Shown: positions 50,559 to 63,300 of the stretch, in pieces
Position numbering within the stretch: position 1 is the first letter of the stretch
Layout of the letters: each line of letters opens with the position of its first letter
NCBI GenBank assembly: GCA_960531495.1
Contig: OY482846.1
Location: 11,732,783-11,796,782, forward strand
Direction of reading: 5' to 3'
DNA length: 64,000 bases
Source of the DNA: Zeus faber
Taxonomy: Eukaryota > Chordata > Actinopteri > Zeiformes > Zeidae
The notes under the pieces: generated by a model
Database searches by the model: none
Told to the model about the DNA's origin: nothing
Seen by the model: only the letters and a program-made list of their open reading frames with translations
Translations under genes and position numbers: made by a program

Positions 50559-53500
50559 CAAATATACAAACTACTGTACTATATACTAAATTTACTATTT
50601 TTCTATCTGTATGAAATTGCATTTCCCCTCTATTATTCCACTATAACAGCAGGAAACCACAACTTCTGCGCTGTATGCTTCATATGTATGGACCATCTTG
50701 ACCAGTGAAGATACAGTTGATCGAATCAAACTTGTTTTTTTGTTCAAAAGATCTTCTTAATAGGGTGCTTTGTTAGACGCGCACATGAACAAACCTCCAA
50801 CCATGCTCCAAAAGAAGAATCTAATCTCATCTAATCAAACATTCCTTGATATTTCTGCAATAGATTATCTTTACAGGTAGTTCCTGTTTGAGCCGGAGAG
50901 GTGAGTATTATATAATAATAGAGACTGAATTGGGTTTGTGCACGTTGAAAATCCAATGGGCAAAAACTCTATAGTAATTATTTAAAGAATCTTTGAATAT
51001 CCTCTCTATTGCTCTGATTTCAGGCAGCATTAAGCATAAAAAACATTCAAGGCGAAGCGCCTACTTGAGTAGTTTGGTGTTGCACATGATCAGCTCCCTC
51101 CAGTTGACAAAGATCACTCCCATCTCAGCGTCAGTCAGACGACCCGACTCTGACATGGGCTTGTAGAAAACCTAAGACAGGCACAATGAAAGAGAGCGAA
51201 CACTTCAAACCCATTCGGAAACAAATGGCTCTTCCAATATACAGTACTTGTCTACTTACAGTATATCAAAGTTTGCATGTATGTGTGTGAATGAACTGGT
51301 GTACCTCTAGGACCAATTCTAGGTCCTCCAGATAAGTCTCTTCAGTCTGGATGAGCTCATGGATGTAACCTTGCCTCTTCCTCTCCTGTGGTGTCATGGT
51401 GTCCAAGCTCATCAGGTTAGCACACCCTATAGTGTGTACACGCACACACGCACATATCAAATGCACACGTGTGAAATTCTGTGATGCTGATTGGTTGATA
51501 CTGAGCAGCAAAACACACATTTGCAATGTTAAAATTTCTTTATTGTTATAGTTCTGTGCTATTTTATTTACAATTTTATGCAAAGATCCGAGTGAGGCAC
51601 ATTGTTTGCAGAACATGGACATGGACAGAACACAGAGAATTGCTATCGCTGACAACACTGCTACCAAACACCCTCAGTTAGATAGAAGTGGAGTGAAGCA
51701 CCTTCCATGGTTGCATAGGTGTGGACGACTGCAAATGCCTGTAGAAAAGTGTGATGGAAGACTCCAAGGGCAGCTGGGCGTCTTTACATTAGTAGTTTAT
51801 GTCTTTTATAGGGTGGAGGTGGTATCCAGCAGCTGCAGTGTTACATCTCTGAGTATATGTTTCGTGTTTTATATCTAATAACTGTTTTTAGTTGTTGTTT
51901 TTTTGCTGGTGCGTATTGCAGTACAAGTTGAAAACAATCGCAATCAAATCAACTGTGAAGGAATCTATATGAAGGTGTGCATAACAGATTAATTGGATAA
52001 TATACTGTAAAAGCCACAATCATTTCCAAGCAATTTTGCAAGCAGCAAGGTTATTTTTGTTATCAAGCAACACATAGTGATTTGTCAACTAATATATTTT
52101 TTTTACATTGGTCCATCGTAGCAAGGCTTCATGTTGTTAGTGCAAGGATGACTGACCCTGTTAGAAAGTTCTACCGTCTACCGACTAAAAGCATAGATTT
52201 ATAAAATGTAAGGACTTTTACATTTTACATTTTGACACATGACATGGTGTGCACAGGAGGGGTGCAGGAGGGGGGGCAAGAAACCCTCACCATTTTGTTT
52301 CAAGTGCCCTTTTCGGATGGGAATTTAAATAATTCACTTCTAATTGGATAATCAATGTGACTATGCTGAAAAAGTCATTTGCTTGCATTGTCAATGTCAA
52401 TCAACAGTAAATCAATAGTTTTCGTTTGTCCTTTGGATAATACTATTTAACAGTTGAGTAAATAAAAAAATACTAATGGCAAAAGGTTTTGAAAAGCCCC
52501 CCCACCCACTTACCAAGATTTTTCAGTACACAGAATAATCTGGCGTACTACATGGCGCGCTCCTGGTACCACCACATTTTGAGAATCACTGCTCTAAGAA
52601 AAGCAAAGCTAAACCCAATTTCTTCCCGTCTACCATTTTATCAGATAACTTAATTGGTTTAAATGGTTGAACATTAATTAAGTACATAACAACACTTCAT
52701 AAAGGTTTCCCCAAGATCACATTTAAACAATTACAATCCATGAAACCTGTACCATTTCTCTAGGGAAGGTCCTTTTCAGAGTTTTTTGCCCCGTCTCCTG
52801 GAAAAGTCTGAGCACGTCACTGATAATGATACAAGAATTCTACTGTATTTAAACTTTTTTTACCCACTTGTCAAAGACATAACTACACATTCCGTGCCTT
52901 TGACACAGTAGCGGAGGTATAAAGCCGTAGAAAATAATAATACATATGCTCTCCTGCCTCAATTGTCCTGTAGACGAAAAGGACGGGGTGGGGGCGGGGC
53001 GGGGTACAGATGCATTGCAGAGGAAAGATAGAAGGAGAGGAACATAAAAAAGAATGAAAGAAGACAGGAAAAACGAAAAAAAAAATCAGCTGGTCTATTG
53101 TTGTGGCTGCGGAGCCTCCTGATGCGACAGGGGGAGGAAGAGGAGGTGGAGGAGGAAGGGCAGAAAGGAAAGCCAGCGTTACTGTCCTACGGAGGAATAA
53201 GAAAAGAAAGAAAAAGATGTGGCGGAGGATTGTCGGGGGAAGTGAGGGAGATGAGAGACGGGTGGATGGAGACAAGGAGAGACAAGCAGGCGTTAATACA
53301 TTATTAATATTAATATCAATGGTGAACTTTAATAGGGTTCCACATGGAGACACATTAATAATGCATGTTCTGCAGATGTAAATGTTAATTTTTTTTTTGT
53401 TATTGTAATTCTGACAATTTATTTTGTCATTCTGAGGAAAATATAACCTTGTGTGTGTCTGGGAGCCTTGAATATCCCAATTATAGATTAAAAAAAGAAA

Positions 53501-53619
53501 AAAAAGGTTTTATGTTAATGGGAAATTTCTTGGATTTCATCCCAAATAAATAGTTTAGTGTCGTCAGGGTTGTCAACAAAACGCCATTACGGCTCCAGAA
53601 GCACACGCCATGATACTGG

Positions 53620-53698
<79 letters not shown>

Positions 53699-53716
53699 AT
53701 ACACATACACATACAC

Positions 53717-53772
<56 letters not shown>

Positions 53773-56700
53773 TATACAGGGACTTTAAGTAATTAAGTGG
53801 ATGAATCAGATCATTAGTTCATAAAAATCTGCTCCTCCCATATGTGCTTTATGAGTGACCCAATAGATTTCTTCCCTGTTCCCCGTAAGGATCTTCAAAA
53901 TTGTACTTTAGTCAATAGAGAGAAACTTTAAGGGCTCAATGTTAGCTAAAGTATCAAAAACATTGAGACGTCCCAATTTATTCACCATGGAAATGCCAAA
54001 CACTGCATGTTTTAACTATATATTGTTGAGAAAACCCAGTAATTAACAGCGATTGAGCCCTTAAAGTTCAGTTCAGTGTATTCCTGTTCACCAGAAAACC
54101 CCAAAAAGCCACAAAATACTTACCGGAACTCTCGCAATTCTCCAAAATGGACAAACAATCTACTGGATCTGGAGTCAGTGAATCATTTCAACCAGTCAGA
54201 ATTTTCAGTTTCTTTGAAAAGGAGTTTTGAGTAAAAACTTTGGTCATTACTCTGTATGACCTGCTCAGACAGTGTAAATATTGTTATGAAAAACAAATGT
54301 TCAAACCAGCAGACAGTGTCTGCTGGTTTGAACATTTGTTTTTCCCCAATTGTATTCAATGATAAAAACAATCTATTTTCTTTGGTACTCTCCGTATATG
54401 TGTTAAAAAGTGATTTTCCAGGCCACAGTTTCTACAGGAAATATAATTCAAATTCGAAAACTTACATTGCTGGCTGGGGTCGGACTCTGTCGTCATTTTA
54501 ACGTAGTTGGTGGGCAGTAGGCCGGTGACTCCGTTGGCCTCGGCTTTCCACCAGTCGGGGTTGGTCTTGTCCAGCACGCTGATCAGCTGACCCTTGGAGA
54601 AGCTCAGCTCGTCCTGATTCGCCGCTGTATAGTCGTACATGGCGATGACCTGACACACTGCGGGGCCGGCCAAGAAAGTATTAAAGAAGGGATTTAGTAA
54701 AATACATAAAAGACAAAACATACATAATGGTACAAGTTTGAAACCACTTGAATGACAACATAGGGGAGGGAAAATGGACATTAAGAGAACATTAGATTAC
54801 TATCATTAGGATTCTGGAGATAAAAAAAAGCAAATAAGGAGAAAGAAAATCTCAGATAAATACAAACAAATAACATAAAAATGAATATATATATAATAAT
54901 TATATAAAATAAACATAAAGCATTAATAAATACATAATAAAATAATTTATACAAATGTATCAATAAAATAAATGGACTGGACTACTGATTTATCACCCAA
55001 GGACAACATTTTCAGCTTTTAATTTGACGTTTTGACAGATTTTCTTCATACAACAGTGATACAGAAATGTATTATGGAAAAGGGACTATCATTAACACCC
55101 TCATTTTTATAATTAAAACCAAGCTATCCTCTATGATTATTAGCCAACAAAATAAACCCATTCAATATTTTTGCGAAGACATTCCACAGCCAAACAAGGT
55201 TACATTATATTTTAAAGCATATTACCAGGCAGAGGCGATGGAGTGGACTTTCCGCTGGAAGGACCCAGAAGTTTGACGTGGGAGGAATGGAACCAGCCCC
55301 GCTGGCGCTTCCTGCCTCTGGCCTGAAGGGAGAAACAGTCCTGATCATTCATCTTTAATCTAACAGATACATGCAGTTAATTACAAAAACTCTGCAGGAC
55401 TATGAATCCTTAACTGCTATAATTATCCCCTCATTATCCACTCTGAAGGCATTGTTTTTGTGATTTCTCTAAGCATTTTCCTAGGGAATTAATATAATAT
55501 AAAAACGATAGAAGATTGATTAAAATGTATTCTTCGGGTGGAACCATTTGGAATAATAGCTATATTTTATGACTTAAACCAAGTGTGTGTGTGTCCCAAC
55601 CTAAAGCCCACTTGCCAGCATGGTTAACTGGGGGCTAATTTATTCCAGCTCCTACCCATCGGCGGAGGCTTAACAGAGCTCAAACTGTGGCTGGAACTGC
55701 TACACTCAGCACAAACTGAGCTGTGGGAGTATTAATGTTTCTCCCTGATGGATATGTCTGACCTGGGGACAGACCATCATTATTTTGGTAACCTTCCCCC
55801 CACCTACTCATGGCTCCTCATTGATATGGCAGCTCTGCAGACATGGGGTATAGTAACCCTGTACGCTGACTGTGAACGATGGCTGAGCTCTCCTGCTCTA
55901 AGACAGAATACTGTGTACGTAGGAGTACATTATGAAAGCATCTTTTCATGTTTCATCTTGGACCTGAAATTGGACATGATATATAAATATATAAATAATA
56001 TATAAAATTATTAAGATAATAATAATAATAATAATGATAATAATTCAGCATAATAGTGCAAAAAAAAATTTTTTTGATTAATTTATGAGAAAAAAAATAT
56101 ATATATATCAGGCCAAACTAAATAAGAACAAGATGTAGATTACATTATTTATTACTATAAGGAGGGAAATTAATTATTGAGGAAGTCCATTTCATCATTG
56201 AAATGTCAAACTACATCATTTCAGATATGTGTTTTAATAAATCCTGAATTCCTCCCCAGGGATCAATAAAGCACTGTTTTATTTTAATCATATTAAGTAA
56301 AAGGGTTATGACCGAATGACCGACCTGCAGTTCCCCAAGCCACCAGCCAGTGGAGTTCTTGGCCAGAACCACAATCAGTTGCCCAGGGGACAGACTCAGC
56401 TGCTGCATCGTCGGGGCAACCATGGCGCTCACTGCCTGGGCGATCTCTGTCGAACCAAATTCACAAAATGAAGTAATGTCATTTATGTGTTAAAACAATG
56501 CAAGAGTATTTGGTGTCCCATTCCTCTATTGCTCACCATGCTTCTTGGTCGGACCCCCAGGTCTTGAAATCTGTCAAAATAAAGTTACTCCATCATCACA
56601 ACAATACAAAACTTTTGACTACAATGGAATTACAGGACTTGGCTAACTTAAAATGTGTCATTTTCCTCACCTCTAGCTCCACCGGCCTGACATAGTTGGA

Positions 56701-57210
56701 GGGGAACACCCCGCTCCGGTCCCCGATGCAGCCTCGCCACCACTCCGCTTCCCGCTCCGTCACCATGACGACGTCTCCCTCAACAAACGTCAGGTCTCCT
56801 GCCTCCGGGCTCTCGTAGGTGTACAGGGCCACATACTCTAGGCGTGCCAAGAGTCAAACACAACACGGGATAAAAATAAATCGACTTTGCTAAAAAAGAT
56901 AGACCTTGAAGTTCCAAAGTCATTACTGTGGTACTTACCATTACATGTGGTAAGTAGCAATGTGGTGGTAGCGATGTTTAATTTAAATGGGATAAGATAA
57001 CACCTTATTAATCCTCGGGGGGGGGGGAGGGATGACGCTGTTTTATTCTGTTCCGTTTATTAGATAAGAGTAATATCAGATAGTCGGATAACTCAAATTA
57101 ACATCCACGTCTTACCCTCGAGCTGAGCAGAATCGGAGGTGTCAAAGGCATCCACGCTAGAATCAGAACAACACAACAATTACATTACAACACAACTCTC
57201 TCAACACAAA

Positions 57211-57302
<92 letters not shown>

Positions 57303-60300
57303 CTGTTCTTGCGGGAGTCGTTTCGTACTCTGCGCTCGTGCACGGTTCCAGAGCCACGTAGGCCTTGGGGAACCATCCCTGAGTCCCGTTGAGCCGTCCC
57401 AGCCACCAGTCGTCCCTCTGCTGCAGAACACCGATGACGTCTCCTTGCGAGAAGCTCAGCAACGTGATGGCATCGCCACTGCCGCCGCCCGAGTGAGTGA
57501 ACCTGGTGTCGGAGGTGGCCGACCACGAGGTGAGCGCACGAGCCCTCGGAGCGACCACGGCCTGAAGACGGTAGAGGAAAAAGGAGCCCAGACCAGGCCA
57601 GAGTCCAACGTAAGTCCAGGGGAGAAAGGAGTCCACATGAATGGACAAGTTGGGCGATAAGTCTAGTCTCCTTGTTTCAGAGGGTGCTTTAAAAATAGCT
57701 CCGGACAAATGTATGGTCACTATAGCCTTGCTAATCTTTCTAACCATGAGTAATCAAAGGTTCGACTCTTATTTGAGACTCAGTTGTTGACGAGTGACTC
57801 AGTAAAAAAAGGTTCATTCGATTCCCTGACTCGTCATTAATTTCATTCAGTCGACCTACAGTAACGCACGGGTGAGAGCAGGAGAACTTCTGGTGAACAG
57901 TGGTTGCAGTTACCGAGTAATGAACAAAACGGAACTAACGAATATTTAGCTGGAGTGACTCCCGACTCCCCAGTCATTTAAGAGATTTGCTTGCTACAGA
58001 CGAACCGTTGACCAGTCGTGCATCACTACGGGAAGTGGCCTACAAACATCAGACCTACTAACATGGATGCTGTCCGCTGGAAGATGGAGTCCTGCGAATG
58101 TGTGACCTACAGGGAGAATGGCCTTCCCTGAGGAGGAGCTGGGGGGCTAAAAATATACACTAGTTCTGTTGTTGGAGCGTGTGTGTGCGTACATGTGTGC
58201 GCGCGTGCGTGCGTGCGTGACTGAGTGAACCAATGCCAGACCTAATTTGATGCCAAGTCTCCAACTCGGTGCCAAAGCTAGTTTATAGCCCAGATATAAC
58301 CGTTACAGACGTCGGCCAGCCAGCGAGACGCTCCTACAGCAGCAGGTCTGAGTGGGCCGGATCAGTGAACCAGAGAACTGGTATATTTCTTTTTTTTAAC
58401 ACATAAAATGGATAATGGATAAAAGGAGAAGCCCTAAAAAGCACTTGACCCATGATTGATTCATAATTAAATTAATTGTAGCCTCTAACCAACAAAAAAC
58501 AATACTCGGCATCAGTAAAAAGGTTATTTGTCCATTCAAAATCATCACTTTTGTAAAGGTAGGACAATCAGGGCTGTGTAATAAATAATTGGTGTTTAAG
58601 CTAAGTGCTATATTGTAAAGTAATCCATTTACTTTGTACCTGTGAGGAATCTGATACGGGAGGTGCCGGACTTGGGGCTGAACTGAATCCAGCGCGGGCC
58701 ATTTCCACCTCTGGAAGGCTGGGTAAAGACACAGCAACGCACAATGAGGAACATAAGAAAAAATAAAAAATCATAGAAAAAACAAATGGTGCAAGTGTGA
58801 TATATAACATTATCCAATACATATAATCACTATAATACCATATTATAATAACTCAATTTCACATAATCACAATGAGCAAAGTGAGCGATTACTACACTAC
58901 ACACCACCGCCATAAAACCATATCATGTCAGTGAAAGGCTCTGCTGCAGCTTTTGTTTAAGACTTAAAAAAAAAACCATTAAACCTCCTTTACGAGGTTA
59001 TGCTATGAACATTTAAATAACATTTGGGTTGAAAAACAGCTTAATTATCTTTGAATAATTTCCGGCATCATGGCCCATCTCACATTGGTCATTAATAATA
59101 TTAATGACCAATGTGGGATGGGCCATGATGCATTAAATGAACATTTTGTTCGGACAAAAGAAAATGAATATTATTCTTTATCGCTTGTCCAAACAAAATG
59201 TTCAGTGTTGTTTTCTATCTATTCCTACTTGAACTGACTAATGTTTATCTGTTTAATGTACTGACAACGGTTTCCTGGCATCCTACCCTGTGATGACAGG
59301 AAGTGTCAGTGAGGAAGAGGAGGAGAGTCGCGAAGCAGATCCCAGGTCAGGAGCCGGAGTCTCGGCCGTTGAGGGGGTGGGGGGACATTTCTCCGCGTAG
59401 CTCTGAGGGAACCAGCCCTTGTTTCCCCCGAAACTCCCACACAGCCACCCGGGCTCCCCCACGGTGCCCTCTTCCACCTGGAATAAGGGAAAACAAAACA
59501 AATTAAAATACTGAAAAAAAGTCAGAGTGAAATGGCTAACGGAGCATGGATCCCATTTTCATATACATCTCAAGAAAAATGGTTTTACGCCTTTTTGAAA
59601 TAGTAAACAATAACTAGTAACGAGAAGTAGTAACGATAACTTCAATATTATTTAAATAAATTCATTTAAGGTCGTACCTCGATGAGGCCGCTCGCCTCAA
59701 GCGTGAGCTCATCTGCATTTCGCGCGATGAAGGGGTACAAGGCTCGGTAGGTGATCAGGTTGGACGACTGCTGTGTTGTCATCACTGGATGCTGCCCTCC
59801 TCCTCCTCCTACCTCCTGCAGCTCTCTTCTCCTCCTCTCCTCCTCCTCCTCTTCCTGTTTCCTCTTCTCTTCCTCCTGCTGCTGCTGCTTCCTCCCCTCC
59901 TCCTTCCGTTTCCTCTCCTCCTCTTCCTCCTGTCTTCGCCTCCTCTCCTCTTCCTGGGCCTTCTCCTGGGCCTCTCGGAGGCGCTCCTGGGCCTCCTTCT
60001 GGTCCTCCTCCCTCTGTCGGGCCTTCTGCTCCTCTAGGAGCCTCCTTTGTCGCGCCTCCTCCTCTTCCCTCTCCCTCCTCTGCTGTTCTCTCTGTTCCTC
60101 TTCCCTCCTTTCTTGCTCCAACTTTGCCTGTCTATGGTGACAAATACAAAATAGTCGTAAAAAGATACACTCAACATTTACATCAATGGGATGCTGGGGA
60201 AATTTGCCTTTTGTCCATCTTAACCATATTGAGACAAGAAAGTCAATACCAACTGTATCATGTAGCTGCATATAAAATAACTAGGTTCTGCTTTAAATGT

Positions 60301-63300
60301 TAATGACTTTTACGCATCATAAAGATGCTTAATTAACAACATTTTTGAGATACTGGAACGTGTATATCTCAAATTTCACAGGAGCTAGGCTAGTTGATCC
60401 CATCTGCAGCCTTGCATCATGCCAACCCAGTTAGCATGCAGCCTCTCGCTATCTCTGTACTGGACACAGGGATGAAATTGGTCTCGATCTTCTCGCCTGA
60501 ATCTTGGTAAGGACAACAAAAAGCAAATTTCCCCCCAAAAAAAACACCGCTGTCCTTTCGAGCCCCTCATGCTCACCTGGCCGCCTCCTCTTCCTCCCTC
60601 CTCCTCCTCCTCTTCTCTCTCTCCTCCTCCTCCTCTCGTCGTCTCTGCAGCTCCCTCAGTTTCTGCTCTTTAACCCTTCGCAGGTCATCCAGGGCGGCCT
60701 GCTGCCTGCCCTGCTTCTCCCTCAGCTCCTGGTGTTTTTAAAAGGACCATGTAAATCCACTCCCACCACACATAAACATATTATTGAATCATGTACCCAA
60801 TCGGGAATTGTTTGATGTGAATTAAATGTTATGTGACCGCATAAAAAACAAACCATTCCGCTCATGCACTTAACATAAAAAACAACAACTCGGCGGCAGG
60901 TGGCTTCCGGGATACAGCATGCAAATATTGATGCATTTCACTGGCATTTCACATTCACAAAAAAAACAAAACAAAGCTGTGCTGGTTGCAGATTCTCAGT
61001 GTGCATTTTCAATCCCTCGGGCTATATCCTGTTTTGCGAATGGAAATCACAAGCTACATCGTGTCTTATGGAGGAAAGACAACACAGAAGAATATGGGGC
61101 AGACGAGTGCACCAACGCCTCCATTTCGACTGGATTGAATGGATAATGGATGGAATGAAGAATAAAAGCAGGACGGAAAACAGACAGACAGAGAGACAGA
61201 TGGAGGGATGGAGGGGTGTATCACAGCAGCAGAGCATGAAAAGAACATCCTGATGGAAAGTGCGGCACCGGCAAAAGGCAACAAAAGTGTCAGAGGGAAT
61301 GTGAAGAGTAGCTTGATGGGTGGGAGGGTGGGAGGGTGGGATGGAGGGAGGGAGGGAGGGAGGGAATAACCTTGATGAGGAGGAAGAGCTGGCTGAGACA
61401 GGCCAGCAGAGATAGAAGGCCTCGAAGGACACAGTCATCCATATCCCCAAACTACCACGCAGCAAGGAAAGAACAGGGGGGGTTGAGACAGAGAAGGAAT
61501 TAGAAAAAGAGATAAATAGAGATGTATAAAGATAGAGGAAAGAAGGAGATGAGATAAGATGAAATATGACAAGGCAAGACAAGAATTGATCCCAGGGGAA
61601 AATTCAGAGAGCGGGAGGGAGATACTGTATAAGGTGGGGCAAGATAAGATTTTATTGATATCGGGTGAATTTGGGAAGAGAGAGGGCGATAGAGAGAAAA
61701 AGAGAGCTGTAGACGTGGGCCCGGGATGGGGGCTACGAGGTCCAAGATTTAGCAAAAACAGTAGAACCACCGAGACATGAAAGGGAAAGAAAAAAATGGC
61801 AGGAGTGAAAGGAGAGAGAAAAAAATAAAGAGGGTTAAAAGCTCAGAAAACCAGTTCTAATTGCCAGAGACAAAGTTAACAAAGCCCACAGGGGAAAGGG
61901 AAAGTATCTTTGGAGCAATAATCTTTAATTTTGGTGTAATAGTCTCATCGTGCTTGTAAAACACTATAAATTGTTCTCTGAAGTCTGTGACTTCCAGATC
62001 CCTTTGGAACATGACATCAGAGACGTATCAGGTTTACTGCTTTGTGTTACTTTTTGTACTGCGTGTATACGTGTTGGATAATAATGTGTTTCAATAATAC
62101 GGGTTGCTCCGCCCGAGGAAGACATTCTCTAGTTACAGTTTCCAGTTTAGCAGGTATTCAACAACAACAGATGGAAAATTCCCCAAATGTCTCCAGGAAC
62201 CCATGCACCCCTGCTATAATCCCCAAACTTCAAACTAGTTTTATTCCATTCCTTTTTACTTCACAGTGCTCATCTAAATTGCTTTGGAATTAAACTACAA
62301 CCTTTAACGTACTGTGCCAATGCGCTGGTCTAAAATAGTTGGTGTGACCAAATCCGGACCAAATCGAAATCATGCAAACGATATACATATTGGATATTAG
62401 TCCAATAACAGGATAAAATGGCGTGTTATATTGGAGAATATCCACAACACAAAAATAAAGAGAGACGTATCAAAGGTGACATATATGAACAGAAAATCAA
62501 CTTGATTTTCTGTCTTTTTGATCAACAGAAGCATGTTAGATCTCTGATGTCATAATCATTCTGATCTAATGAGCCCAAAAGGACCTGAAAGGATCCAAGT
62601 CTAAATTGGAGCGATACTGAGTGTGGTCAAACACCTTAAAGTACAAATTCCGATAAGACTACGAATCAGTACAAACAGTGAAACAGCAGCATTGTTGGAA
62701 TAATGTGTTGTGGAGCTGATAGCCTGGTTTCGATTCCAGAGCTGACCTTGATCATTTTGTAAGATCGTCAGATTTGACAATGATGATGTTTTCGTCAAGA
62801 TTTAAGGGGAATTTTAGGCCAACGTTAGAAATGTTGCAATGAATAAAATGTGAATTAGGTGTGTTGGGCGAGGTTGAGGCAAATCCAACCAAATTCTTCT
62901 GCTCCAATGTTTAATGTCAATAAATTACTCTTCTGGAATAGGGAGAGATGTGTTATCACACCATTATAAGCTTATACTATGACACGATCATATCAACAGA
63001 AAGGACAATTCAATTAAATTCCAACTATCTGCATGACAACCAATCAACTAAAATGCCCTGATAGTGACAGCCCTAATGTGTGTTGATTTATTCTAGCCCT
63101 GAACTAATGATCACAGACCTGCAGCTCTTTATTGTACTGATCCATCTCGGCCAATTTGTCCGTGGTCTCTCTCTCCAGAGTGTCCAGCTGGCCCTTCAGC
63201 TGGCGACACGTCACTCCCTTTTCCGCCACACTTCCAGTCAAAGAGGCCAGGGTCGCCGCTGCAAGGGGTCAAAGGTCACAATTCACACAGACCGAAGAGC

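Larger units (their letters stand above)
51430..54465. other. itsn2 intron between SH3-E and DH
   Basis: 3 kb without recognised exons. Holds a hAT-like end near 52540-52600, a purine-rich block (52980-53290), a compound CA microsatellite (53628-53769) and a 57-bp palindrome (54288-54344). Confidence 0.6.

Noticed and set aside
53098-53381. Gly/Glu-rich plus-strand frames
   Set aside because: Purine-rich low-complexity DNA within an itsn2 intron.
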